The position numbers were made by a program, and so were the translations under genes. The notes under the pieces were generated by a model. That model had not been told where the DNA came from. It did no database searches and saw only the letters and a program-made list of their open reading frames with translations. DNA of 64,000 nucleotides from Candidatus Gallimonas merdae (GTDB lineage Bacteria; Bacillota; Clostridia; Christensenellales; Borkfalkiaceae), in assembly GCA_904419525.1 (NCBI GenBank), contig CAJFRT010000002.1:1-64000 (forward strand). Direction: 5' to 3'. Below, one piece after another: positions 40,917 through 49,227 of the stretch (position 1 is the stretch's first letter; each line of letters opens with the position of its first letter).

Positions 40917-42680
40917 TTATTTGACTTCGACCGGATAATCGGAAAAATCTTTTTTCAGCTGTTCGACGCCGTCCTTCTCCTCCGCGCGCTGCGCAGAGAG
41001 AAAGCGCACCTCGAACTTCGATACGCCGAGCTCCGCGAATACCTCCTGCATAACGGAGCGGTGCCGCTCGCTGTTGAGCGTATCGCACACCGTCCTGACG
41101 TCCGTCGTCAGAACGAGCACGTCCCCCTCGCGCGAAGGGGCGAGATCGCGGCACAGCGCATACGCAACGCCGCTCTTGGGAAGTTTGCGCAGACGGCGCA
41201 GGAACAGGCCGAACACCGCCTCGGGCGAATCGTCCGGCGCAGACGCGGCCGGCGTCTGCATGGGAGCGGGCGCGGCGGCCGGGGAGAGCGCCGTCTTTAT
41301 GGCCTCCTCCTCTGCCGCGGGAACGGTTTCCCGCACCGGGGCGGCTTTTTTTTGCACGGGAGCGGGCCGCACGGGCTCGTCCCACGGCGGCAGATCGTCC
41401 TCGGGCGGGGGTTCCGGAAGGGGCGGAAGCTCCTCCCGTTCCCGCACGGGTCTGCGCTCCGCCGGAGCGGATGGCGCGGGCCGGACGGGCGGCGCAGCCG
41501 GAGCGGAAACAGCCGGAGCGGGTGCGCCCGCCGCAAGTTCCGCGACCTGCTTTTCCAGCGCGGCGACGCGCAGCAAAAGCGCATCGGCATCGAGGTCGGT
41601 CTGCGGCATCGCCGCGCGCATGATCGCCGTTTCAAGGGAAATGCGCGGAGAAGAGGAAAACCGCAGTTCGTTCTCCGTCTTTGTAAAGATCTCCGTCGCG
41701 CGCAGAACGGCGCGGCCGTCCGCACCCTCCGCAATGCGCCTGACCTCGTCAAAAAATTCGCGGGGCAGCGCGAGCAGCTGCTCGGCATTGCGGCACATCT
41801 TGGCTATGGAGACCTCATTGAGAAATCCGAGGATATCCTTTAAGAGCACGCCGACGCTCTTGCCCGCGGCAAGAGCGTCCTCCGTCGCGCCGAGGGCCGA
41901 GGGCATGTCCCCCGAAAGAATCGCCGCGACGAGCCCGGCATTCGTCATGAAATCCGCCGACCCGAGCACGCTCGTCACACCCTTGTAGGTGAGCTTTTCG
42001 CTGTAAGCAAGGCACATTTCGGCAATGGAGAGCATGTCCCTGTCGCTCCCCGCGCCTGCACGGGCGATCGCCGCAACGGCCTCCCGTTCGTAGGGCCTTC
42101 CCATTTCGTCAAGAATGCCGGCAAGGTGCTTTTCCAGATCCTCTTCGGGAATGAGCTTGAAATCCAGACGCATACAGCGCGAAAGAATGGTCGCCGGGAT
42201 CTTGTGCGGTTCCGTCGTCGCAAGAATGAAGATCGCGTGTGCGGGAGGTTCCTCAAGCGTCTTGAGGAGCGCGTTGAACGCGCTGTCCGTGAGCATGTGG
42301 ACCTCGTCGATGATGTACACTTTATATCTGCCGGAGACGGGCGGATACTGCACCTTTTCGCGGAGATCGCGCATTTCGCCCACGCCGTTGTTGGACGCGG
42401 CGTCGATCTCGGAAATATCGAGGGAATTCTTCGCAAGCGCAAGGCAGGCCGCGCACGTTCCGCAGGGAGACCCGTTCACGGGGTGTTCGCAGTTGACGGC
42501 GCGCGCAAAGATCCGCGCGACGCTCGTTTTGCCCGTGCCGCGCGGCCCCGTAAAGAGATAGGCATGCCCCACTTCGCCGCGTTCGATCTGATTGGTGAGC
42601 ACGCGCACGACGTGCTCCTGCCGCACGATCTTATCAAAGGTCGCGGGGCGGTATTTGCGATAGAGTGAAAGATGCGCCAT
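40917..42680 (-). CDS. dnaX: DNA polymerase III subunit gamma/tau
   Basis: A 587-residue clamp-loader subunit. Domain I has the Walker A GPRGTGKTS (about 45-53), a zinc module (CEHPVNGSPCGTCAAC), Walker B YIIDEVHML, and the sensor-1 TTEPHKIPATILSRC with the SRC motif. Domains II and III follow to about 360. A Pro/Ala/Glu-rich linker (about 390-480) leads to a C-terminal domain (about 490-587) of tau type. I see no obvious slippery site for a separate gamma form. It starts three bases after the sigma-factor stop. Confidence 0.96.
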   Translation of the reverse strand: MAHLSLYRKYRPATFDKIVRQEHVVRVLTNQIERGEVGHAYLFTGPRGTGKTSVARIFARAVNCEHPVNGSPCGTCAACLALAKNSLDISEIDAASNNGVGEMRDLREKVQYPPVSGRYKVYIIDEVHMLTDSAFNALLKTLEEPPAHAIFILATTEPHKIPATILSRCMRLDFKLIPEEDLEKHLAGILDEMGRPYEREAVAAIARAGAGSDRDMLSIAEMCLAYSEKLTYKGVTSVLGSADFMTNAGLVAAILSGDMPSALGATEDALAAGKSVGVLLKDILGFLNEVSIAKMCRNAEQLLALPREFFDEVRRIAEGADGRAVLRATEIFTKTENELRFSSSPRISLETAIMRAAMPQTDLDADALLLRVAALEKQVAELAAGAPAPAVSAPAAPPVRPAPSAPAERRPVREREELPPLPEPPPEDDLPPWDEPVRPAPVQKKAAPVRETVPAAEEEAIKTALSPAAAPAPMQTPAASAPDDSPEAVFGLFLRRLRKLPKSGVAYALCRDLAPSREGDVLVLTTDVRTVCDTLNSERHRSVMQEVFAELGVSKFEVRFLSAQRAEEKDGVEQLKKDFSDYPVEVK

Positions 42681-42683
42681 AAT

Positions 42684-43253
42684 TTATCCGTTCTCCTTTT
42701 GCCGCTCGGCAAGGAAGGATTTCTGCAATTTTTTCTTGGAACGGGCAAGCGCGTTGTCGATGCTCTTCATGTCCTTGCCCGTGACGCGGGCAATGGAGGC
42801 ATAGCTCATGCCCTCCAGCCAGAGCGTGACGACGCGGAATTCAAAATCGGAGAGCGTTCCCGTCAGCCGCAGGCGCAGCTCCGCACGCATCTCCCCCGCC
42901 AGAAGCGTGTCTTCGGGCGTGCCGCCTTCGGACAGCGTATCGGGGTCCCCCCCGTATTCCCTGGGCCGGCCCGCCGCCCGCAGGGCGTCGTAAATGCGCC
43001 GGGAAACGCACAGGTAGGCGAAGTTCTTGAAGCTCTTCCCGCCCTCTTCGCGCCAGGCGCGCACGGCGTCGAACAGCCCGATCATGCCCTCCTGCACGAG
43101 GTCCTCCGTCTCTCCGCCCTCCAGAAAAAACTTACGGGCGCGCGCACGGACCGTGCTTTTGTAGCGGTTGAGCAGCTCCTCTTCCGCCGCCCCGTCGCCC
43201 CCCTGCGCCATGCGGGCGAGCGCCTCGTCCGATTCACGCTTCAAGTCTTGCAC
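42684..43253 (-). CDS. RNA polymerase sigma factor, SigH-like
   Basis: A 189-residue sigma-70 factor with region 2 (GGETEDLVQEGMIGLFDAVRAW) and region 4 (LSDFEFRVVTLWLEGMSYASIARVTGKDMKSIDNALARSKKKL). The KSIDNAL..., Y.SIA and EDLVQEGM wording and its place after mrnC and rlmB match sporulation sigma-H. The reading frame opens with ATG at 43265, but GAGGTGG lies inside those first codons and fits a GTG start at 43253; both overlap the rlmB 3' end. If it is SigH, the organism has or had the transition-state/sporulation programme. Confidence 0.85.
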   Translation of the reverse strand: MQDLKRESDEALARMAQGGDGAAEEELLNRYKSTVRARARKFFLEGGETEDLVQEGMIGLFDAVRAWREEGGKSFKNFAYLCVSRRIYDALRAAGRPREYGGDPDTLSEGGTPEDTLLAGEMRAELRLRLTGTLSDFEFRVVTLWLEGMSYASIARVTGKDMKSIDNALARSKKKLQKSFLAERQKENG

Positions 43254-43944
43254 GCACCACCTCATAGACGGCGATCCCGAGCGCCACGGAGGCGTTGAGG
43301 GAATTGACCTTTCCGAAGAGCGGGATCGAGAGCACGCCGTCGCACTTCTCGCGCGTGAGCCGCCGCACGCCGCTGTCCTCGCCGCCGACGACCAATCCGA
43401 CCTTGCCGGTCAGCTTTTTGGAATAGATGCTCTCGCCGCCCGCTTCCAGCGCATACACCCAGTAGCCGGCCTTCTGCAGCTCCTCCACGGCGCGGTTGAC
43501 GGACGGGACTTTGGCGACTTTCACGTGCTCCGCCGCACCGGCGGAAATCCGCATGACCGCCTCCGTGACCGTGGCCCCCTTGGCATTGGGAATGACCACA
43601 CCGTCCGCACCCGCACATTCCGCCACGCGCAGAATGCTGCCCAGGTTATGCACGTCCTCGATCCCGTCGCACAAAACGATCAGGCTGTTTTCCCCGCCGA
43701 ACAGCTCCTCCAGCGCGGAGTACTCGAACGCGGTCGTAACGGCGATGACGCCCTGATGGCGGCCCGTTGCGCTCTCCTTGTCGAGCACGGCGCGGTCGAC
43801 AAACTGCACGCGCACGCCCTTACGCCGCGCTTCGGCAAAGATCTTTCCGAGCGTGCCCTGCGCGCCCTTTTCCAGCATGATCTTTTCAATGGTCTTGTCC
43901 GTTTTCAGCAGTTCCAAAACGGCATTTCTGCCCTCTGTCTTCAT
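43234..43944 (-). CDS. rlmB: 23S rRNA (guanosine-2'-O-)-methyltransferase RlmB
   Basis: A 236-residue SpoU-class (SPOUT) methyltransferase. An N-terminal substrate-binding domain (about 1-75) precedes the knotted catalytic domain with the three SpoU motifs: DGIEDVHNLGSILRVAE, LVVGGEDSGVRRL, and IPLFGKVNSLNASVALGI. It methylates G2251-equivalent in the peptidyl-transferase loop; a close tRNA-type relative cannot be fully excluded, but synteny favours RlmB. The ATG at 43944 has a GGGAG site; the frame is open to 43959. Confidence 0.93.
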   Translation of the reverse strand: MKTEGRNAVLELLKTDKTIEKIMLEKGAQGTLGKIFAEARRKGVRVQFVDRAVLDKESATGRHQGVIAVTTAFEYSALEELFGGENSLIVLCDGIEDVHNLGSILRVAECAGADGVVIPNAKGATVTEAVMRISAGAAEHVKVAKVPSVNRAVEELQKAGYWVYALEAGGESIYSKKLTGKVGLVVGGEDSGVRRLTREKCDGVLSIPLFGKVNSLNASVALGIAVYEVVRARLEA

Positions 43945-43998
43945 GATTGACTCCCGCAATGCTTTTTCCCGGAGACGGCCGCAGCCGCGCCGGGCAGT

Positions 43999-44397
43999 TC
44001 AGGCTTCCTCTTCGGGGAAGAACAATTCCCCGATGCGCTCCGCCTGACCCGTCAGATAGAGATACCCGACGAGCGCTTCAAACCCCGTCGAACGCACATA
44101 TTCCCCCACCGAGGCATTCTTGCTCTTCGTGGGCTTTTTGGCGTTCCTGCCGCGGCGGTAGACGTCTTCCTCCTCCTGCGTCAGAAGCGGAAGAATGCGG
44201 GACAGGCTTTCGCTCTGCCCGTGCGCGGAGATCTTTTCCGAAGCGCGCCTGTTGAGCGCGCCCGTCTTTTCGCCGCTGCCGAGCGCAAGGCGCTGCCGGA
44301 CACACAGGGTATAGACCGCGTCGCCCACGAATGCGAGGACGACGGGATTCATCTGTCTTGCCCGCTCCTTTGCGACGGGCTCATCGATCAGAAACAT
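43999..44397 (-). CDS. mrnC: mini-ribonuclease III
   Basis: A 132-residue MrnC, which trims 23S rRNA precursor ends. It is an RNase III catalytic domain without the RNA-binding domain: LAFVGDAVYTLCVR holds the first acidic pair, and STGFEALVGYLYLTG the second. A RRGRNAK segment is typical. The ATG at 44397 gives the usual N-terminal length and lies seven bases after a -10 box, so the message should be leaderless; an internal ATG at 44352 has an AAGGAG site about 12 bases upstream and is the alternative. It leads the seven-gene core operon. Confidence 0.93.
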   Translation of the reverse strand: MFLIDEPVAKERARQMNPVVLAFVGDAVYTLCVRQRLALGSGEKTGALNRRASEKISAHGQSESLSRILPLLTQEEEDVYRRGRNAKKPTKSKNASVGEYVRSTGFEALVGYLYLTGQAERIGELFFPEEEA

Positions 44398-44404
44398 CTG
44401 TCTG

Positions 44405-44433
44405 ATTATACCATATTTACGCCCGATTGACAA
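44405..44433 (-). promoter_or_regulatory. promoter of the mrnC core operon, abutting the start codon
   Basis: On the minus strand TTGTCA (44433-44428), 17-base spacer, TATAAT (44410-44405), then seven bases to the mrnC ATG. Confidence 0.75.
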
Positions 44434-44490
44434 GTGTTGTCGGAAGAATTTCGCCCGCGCACGCAAATTCGGAAAAAAATTATTTTTCCG

Positions 44491-44519
44491 TTGCATTTCC
44501 GCCCGCGCCGTGTTATGAT
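44491..44519 (+). promoter_or_regulatory. promoter of the aldo-keto reductase gene
   Basis: TTGCAT (44491-44496), 17-base spacer, TATGAT (44514-44519); the AAGGAG site and ATG at 44540 follow. Confidence 0.65.
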
Positions 44520-44539
44520 AGAAAAAAAGGAGCCAATTT

Positions 44540-45514
44540 ATGAATTACCGCAATCTCGGAAAGTGGGGACTTAAGATCAGCGAGGTCTCGCTGGGCAGCT
44601 GGGTGACCGACCTTGCCGGCACGGAGGCCGAAAAGACCGCGCTGCAGACCGTGAACGCCGCATTCGACGCCGGGGTCAATTTTTTTGACTGCGCGGACGC
44701 CTATTCGGGCGGCGCGGCGGAGCGCTTTCTGGGGAGAGCACTCAAAGAGCACAGCCGCAGCGAATATGTCGTCTCCTCCAAAGTATTTTTCCCCATGGGA
44801 GCGGGCCCGAACGAACGCGGGCTCTCGCGCAAGCACATCATCGAACAGATCGACCGGACGCTGAAAAACATGCAGCTCGATTATCTTGACCTGTATTTCT
44901 GCCACCGGTTCGACCCCACCACCCCCGTCGAGGAGACCATGCAGGTCCTCTCCGACCTGGTCGCGGCGGGAAAGATCCTGTATTACGGCGTTTCGGAATG
45001 GTCGCCCGTGCAGATCACAAAGGCAGTCGCCGTCACAAAGGAACTGCACCTGCGTCCGCTCTCCGTCATTCAGCCGCAGTACCACATGCTGGACCGCTAC
45101 ATCGAGGACGAGATCATCGGCATCTGTGAAGAAAACGGCATCGGGATCGTCACGTTCTCGCCCCTTGCCCAGGGCCTTCTGACGGGAAAATACAGAAAGG
45201 GCCGTCCCATTCCCGCCGGTTCGCGCGCGACCTGGCAGGCAGACAGGCAGATCAACAATCTTCTGACCGAAGAAAATCTTGAAAAAGTGGAAAAACTTCT
45301 GAAGATCGCCGGGGAGCTGAACGTTCCCCTCTCCGTGCTCGCCCTCGCATGGATCCTGCGCCAGAAGCAGGTGACTTCCGTCATCACGGGCGCAAGCAGG
45401 CCCGCTCAGCTCGAAACGAACGTGCAGGCGAGCGGCTTTTGCATTCCCGAAAACGCACTCGCGGAGATTGAGACCGTTCTGGACTACAAACCCTTTGTCA
45501 GGAGGATCGGATAA
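44540..45514 (+). CDS. aldo/keto reductase
   Basis: A 324-residue NADPH-dependent oxidoreductase with a TIM barrel and the full catalytic tetrad: Asp and Tyr in FFDCADAYSGG, Lys in VVSSKVFF, His in YFCHRF. The GVSEWSP and FSPLAQGLLTGKY segments place it in the group related to potassium-channel beta subunits (AKR6-like). It reduces aldehydes or ketones; the substrate is unknown. AAAAAGGAG precedes the ATG. Its stop overlaps the nitroreductase start (TAATG). Confidence 0.93.
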   Translation: MNYRNLGKWGLKISEVSLGSWVTDLAGTEAEKTALQTVNAAFDAGVNFFDCADAYSGGAAERFLGRALKEHSRSEYVVSSKVFFPMGAGPNERGLSRKHIIEQIDRTLKNMQLDYLDLYFCHRFDPTTPVEETMQVLSDLVAAGKILYYGVSEWSPVQITKAVAVTKELHLRPLSVIQPQYHMLDRYIEDEIIGICEENGIGIVTFSPLAQGLLTGKYRKGRPIPAGSRATWQADRQINNLLTEENLEKVEKLLKIAGELNVPLSVLALAWILRQKQVTSVITGASRPAQLETNVQASGFCIPENALAEIETVLDYKPFVRRIG

Positions 45515-46038
45515 TGGAAGTTTCCGACGCATTCAGGGCACGCGTCTCCACGCGTGATTTCAGTGCAAAGCCCCTTCCCGCCGACGCCGTGAGCGCCATT
45601 CTCGACGCCGCAATGTACGCGCCCGTCGGCATGCACCGTTACGAGACGCTGCACCTGTCCGTCATCACTTCTCCTGCGGTCCTTGCCCGCATCCGGCAGT
45701 GCGTCGCCAAGGCCTCCGGAGACCCCGGGGCCGATCCCCTGCACGGCGCGCCCCTGCTGATCGTCGTTTCCACCTCGCAGGCGGGCGAGATCGGCGCGCT
45801 CAACGTGTCCTGCCTGATCGAAAACATGCTGCTTGCCGCCACCGAGCTCGGATTGGGAAATCTGTACGTGCGCGGCGCAGTCGCCGAGGCCGCCAAAGAC
45901 GAGGCGCTCGTACGGGACATGAAGATCCCCGCGGGATTCACCCCCGTTGCGGCAGCTGCCGTCGGCTACGCGTCAGCGCCCGTCCGTCCGCGCAAAGCGC
46001 CGAAAAACAGCCTGACCAAAATCGACTTCGTTCCGTAA
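45514..46038 (+). CDS. nitroreductase family protein
   Basis: A 174-residue FMN-dependent oxidoreductase. The family start FRARVSTRDFSAKPLP, the AAMYAPVGMHRYETLHLSVI segment, and LLAATELGLGNLYVRG are clear, and AAAVGYAS ends the core. It is at the short end of the family and works as a homodimer. It is translationally coupled to the aldo-keto reductase, one base shared, so the two may act on the same reactive carbonyl or quinone-like compound (inference). Confidence 0.92.
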   Translation: MEVSDAFRARVSTRDFSAKPLPADAVSAILDAAMYAPVGMHRYETLHLSVITSPAVLARIRQCVAKASGDPGADPLHGAPLLIVVSTSQAGEIGALNVSCLIENMLLAATELGLGNLYVRGAVAEAAKDEALVRDMKIPAGFTPVAAAAVGYASAPVRPRKAPKNSLTKIDFVP

Positions 46039-46050
46039 AATTCAAAATGC

Positions 46051-46077
46051 AAGCCGGGGAAACTCCCCGGCTTTTTT
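46051..46077. terminator. bidirectional terminator between nitroreductase and glmS
   Basis: AAGCCGGGGA (46051-46060), AAC loop, TCCCCGGCTT (46064-46073), T-run to 46077. It serves the plus-strand pair and overlaps the stop of the convergent glmS. Confidence 0.9.
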
Positions 46078-47845
46078 ATTCGACCGTGACGCTTTTCGCG
46101 AGATTGCGCGGCTTGTCGGGATCCTTCCCGAGCGCCAGCGCGACGTGATAGGCAAGCAGCTGCAGCGGGATCACCGACAGGATGGGCGAAAAAGCGGGCT
46201 CGCAGCGCGGAATGAGAACGGACGCCGTGACCTCCTTCGCCTGCGCAAGGGCGGAGAACGGCGTCACGAGAAAGACGGCCGCCCCGCGCGCATAGACCTC
46301 GTGCACGGCGTTCATCGTCTTGTCGGCCAAGGCCTCGTCGCAGGCGACGGCAACGACGGGCGTGCGGCCGTCCACGAGCGCGAGCGTGCCGTGTTTGAGT
46401 TCCCCCGCGGCATACCCTTCGCTCGGCAGATAACTGATCTCCTTGAGTTTGAGGCTGCCCTCGAGCGCGGCGCAGTGGTCGGCTCCGCGCCCCAGAAAAA
46501 ACACGCTGCGGGCTCCCTGAAAATAGGGCGTCCAGGAGGCGACGCCCGCACTCGCCGCAAGCGTTTCGCGCGCCAGCACGGGCAGCCCCGCGAGCGGCGG
46601 CGCACAGCATTTTGCAGTCTTTGCAAGCTGAACGGCAAGCGCGTACAACACGGCAAGCTGGGCGTTGAAACTCTTCGTCGCGGCGACGGCGATCTCCCGC
46701 CCGGCGTGCGTCGGAAGAACGAAATCGGCCACGCGCGTGAGCGAGGAATGCGCCACGTTGGTGACGGCGATCAGAACAGATCCTCTGCTCTTTGCAAGCG
46801 CGGCGGCGGCAAGAGTGTCCGCCGTCTCCCCGCTCTGGCTGACGGCGATCGTCAGCGTGCCCGGCGGCACGATCGGGTCCGCATAGCGGTATTCGCTTGC
46901 GACAAACACCTCCGTGGGCACTCTGGCGAACTTTTCGGCGGCGTGTTTCATACACAACCCGCTGTGATACGCCGTCCCGCATGCCACAATATGCAGGTAC
47001 TTTGTCTGACATAGTACTTTGCAGACCTCTGAAAACTCCGGTTTTGAGAGGTCGGGAAGCGAATTGAGCACGGCCGCGGGGACCTCGGAAATTTCCTTGC
47101 GCATGAAATGGCGGAACTCCCCTTTGCCGGGGGAAACTTCCTCCTCTTCCAGCGCGACCGCCTCGCGCACGACGGGACGGAGCGCCCCGTCAAACAGTTC
47201 GATCTTCCCCCTTGTCAGGCGCGCGAAATCGCCGTCTTCGAGCACGTATGCGACCCTGCCCGCCTTGGCCACCGCGGGTACGTCGCTTGCCGCAAACACG
47301 CCGTCCGGCCCGCACGCAACGATGAGCGGACTGCGCATGCGGGCGCATACGATCTCCTCTTTGTCCTCGGCGAGCACGGCAAAGGCATACGACCCCGCAA
47401 GCAATTCCGCGGCCGCGCTCACGGCCCCCAGAAGGTCCCCCTTCTCCCCATAAAAACGGCCGATCAGATGAGCGGCGACTTCACTGTCCGTGTCCGATGA
47501 AAAGACCTCTCCCCGCGCCTCGCACTGCGCGCGCAGGCAGGCGGCGTTTTCGATGATCCCGTTGTGCACGAGGCTGATCTTCCCGAAGACGTGCGGGTGC
47601 GCATTCCGCTCGGAGGGAGCGCCGTGCGTTGCCCAGCGCGTATGGCCGATCCCGGGATTTCCCTCCAGGGCGCGGGCGCCTGCGAGTTCCTTCACGCGCC
47701 CCTTTTTCCGCACGACAAAAAATTTCCCGCCGTTCACAACACAGATCCCGGCCGAATCGTAGCCGCGGTACTCCAGCTTTTCCAGCCCGTCAAGCAGAAC
47801 GGGCGCGGCGCGCTCTTCCCCCAGATATCCGACGATCCCGCACAT
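46076..47845 (-). CDS. glmS: glutamine-fructose-6-phosphate transaminase (isomerising)
   Basis: A 589-residue GlmS making glucosamine 6-phosphate from fructose 6-phosphate and glutamine. The nucleophile Cys is residue 2 (MCGIVGYLG), followed by YRGYDSAG and GHTRWATHG in the glutaminase domain; the two SIS domains hold ACGTAYHSG, SQSGETADT and ATKSFNAQ. The frame is open far upstream to 48112, but MCGIVGY must be the N-terminus, with GGAGG before the ATG at 47845. The start shares one base with the glmM stop (TGATG). There is therefore no room for a glmS ribozyme. Confidence 0.97.
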   Translation of the reverse strand: MCGIVGYLGEERAAPVLLDGLEKLEYRGYDSAGICVVNGGKFFVVRKKGRVKELAGARALEGNPGIGHTRWATHGAPSERNAHPHVFGKISLVHNGIIENAACLRAQCEARGEVFSSDTDSEVAAHLIGRFYGEKGDLLGAVSAAAELLAGSYAFAVLAEDKEEIVCARMRSPLIVACGPDGVFAASDVPAVAKAGRVAYVLEDGDFARLTRGKIELFDGALRPVVREAVALEEEEVSPGKGEFRHFMRKEISEVPAAVLNSLPDLSKPEFSEVCKVLCQTKYLHIVACGTAYHSGLCMKHAAEKFARVPTEVFVASEYRYADPIVPPGTLTIAVSQSGETADTLAAAALAKSRGSVLIAVTNVAHSSLTRVADFVLPTHAGREIAVAATKSFNAQLAVLYALAVQLAKTAKCCAPPLAGLPVLARETLAASAGVASWTPYFQGARSVFFLGRGADHCAALEGSLKLKEISYLPSEGYAAGELKHGTLALVDGRTPVVAVACDEALADKTMNAVHEVYARGAAVFLVTPFSALAQAKEVTASVLIPRCEPAFSPILSVIPLQLLAYHVALALGKDPDKPRNLAKSVTVE

Positions 47846-49167
47846 CAGAGTTCCTCCGCCGCGGCGCGCACCGCCCGCTCGACAAGGCGAAGCGCCCCTT
47901 CCGCGGCCGCCTCGTCCCCCTCTGCCAAAATGCGCACGACGGGCTCCGTACCGGAGGCGCGCACGACCATGCGGACATCCTCCCCCTGTGCCCGCGCGAT
48001 CGCCGCCCGGACGTCCTCCCGCTCCAGGATCGCCGCGCCGCCGGGGACGGGAACATCGCGCTTTTTCTGCGGTAGAGGCACATATCCGCGCGTCAGGAAG
48101 GAGAGCGGACACTTGCGTTCCAGAACGATCTCGGCCACTCTGAGCGCCGTCAGAATACCGTCCCCCGTTGTGGCATACTTGCGGAACACGATGTGCCCGG
48201 ACGGTTCTCCGCCGAGCAGGGCGCCCCGCCGCGCCATCTCTTCGGCGACATATTTATCCCCGACCTGCGTGCGCGTACAGAGGATCCCGGAGCGCTCCAG
48301 CGCACGCGCCAGGCCGCCGTTCGAGACCACCGTCGTGACGACTCCGCCCCCGCCGAGCTCGCCGCGCTCATGCATATCCTTTGCACACACCCACAAGATG
48401 CCGTCTCCGTCGACGACTTCGCCCCGCTCATCGACGCAGATGCAGCGGTCCGCATCGCCGTCAAAAGCGAACCCCAGGTCGAGCGAATGCAGGCGCACGA
48501 GTTCACAGAGGCGTTCGGGACGGGTGGAGCCGCATTCCGCGTTGATGTTGGTGCCGTCAGGCGAAACGCCGATGCACCGCACCTGCGCACCGAGGGCGTC
48601 GAATACCGTCTTGGCAAGCGCCCAGGCACTTCCGTTGGCACAGTCCAGCCCCACCCGCAGCCCCCGGAAAGAGGTACGGGGCAGCGAGAGCAGATAGGCG
48701 AGATAGCGGTTGCGCCCCGCCACATAGTCCACCGTGCGGCCGATCTCCGCCCCCGTCGCGAGCGGGAGCGTGCCGCCGTCAAGGTAGTCCTCGACGAGCG
48801 CGAGGGTATCTTCGGGCATCTTTTCGCCGTCGCCGCCGAACAGCTTGATGCCGTTGTCCGAAAATACATTGTGACTTGCCGAGATCATCACGCCGCAGTC
48901 GAACCCCTCCGTGCGCACGACGTAGGAGACGGATGGCGTCGTGGTGACGTGCAGGAGATACACGTCGGCCCCAGAAGCGGCCGCGCCCGCCGCAAGCGCG
49001 TACTCGAACGCATAGGAGGAAAGCCTGGTATCCTTTCCGACCGCAATGCGCGCCCTCGCGCCCCGCGCAAAGTGCCGCCCCAGAAACCGTCCCACCCGAA
49101 AGGCATGGATCGCGGTCAGCGATTCGTTCGCCCGGCCGCGGAATCCGTCCGTCCCGAAATATTTCAT
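47845..49167 (-). CDS. glmM: phosphoglucosamine mutase
   Basis: A 440-residue phosphohexomutase turning glucosamine 6-phosphate into glucosamine 1-phosphate. It begins YFGTDGFRGRANE, has the phosphoserine loop ISASHNVFSDNGIKLF (Ser about 98), the metal loop DGDADRC and the C-terminal VVRASGTEPVVRI. It lies between the acetyltransferase gene and glmS, the next steps of UDP-GlcNAc synthesis. GGGGAGGTG precedes the ATG. Confidence 0.97.
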   Translation of the reverse strand: MKYFGTDGFRGRANESLTAIHAFRVGRFLGRHFARGARARIAVGKDTRLSSYAFEYALAAGAAASGADVYLLHVTTTPSVSYVVRTEGFDCGVMISASHNVFSDNGIKLFGGDGEKMPEDTLALVEDYLDGGTLPLATGAEIGRTVDYVAGRNRYLAYLLSLPRTSFRGLRVGLDCANGSAWALAKTVFDALGAQVRCIGVSPDGTNINAECGSTRPERLCELVRLHSLDLGFAFDGDADRCICVDERGEVVDGDGILWVCAKDMHERGELGGGGVVTTVVSNGGLARALERSGILCTRTQVGDKYVAEEMARRGALLGGEPSGHIVFRKYATTGDGILTALRVAEIVLERKCPLSFLTRGYVPLPQKKRDVPVPGGAAILEREDVRAAIARAQGEDVRMVVRASGTEPVVRILAEGDEAAAEGALRLVERAVRAAAEEL

Positions 49168-49227
49168 AGCACCTCCCCGCGCGGCAGCGCACAGTTATCC
49201 TATGCGCCCGGCTGAAAAAGAGGTGAC

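Noticed and set aside
47846-48112. 89-residue N-terminal extension of glmS
   Set aside because: It lies inside glmM, is Arg/Gly-rich, and GlmS must begin with Met-Cys for catalysis.
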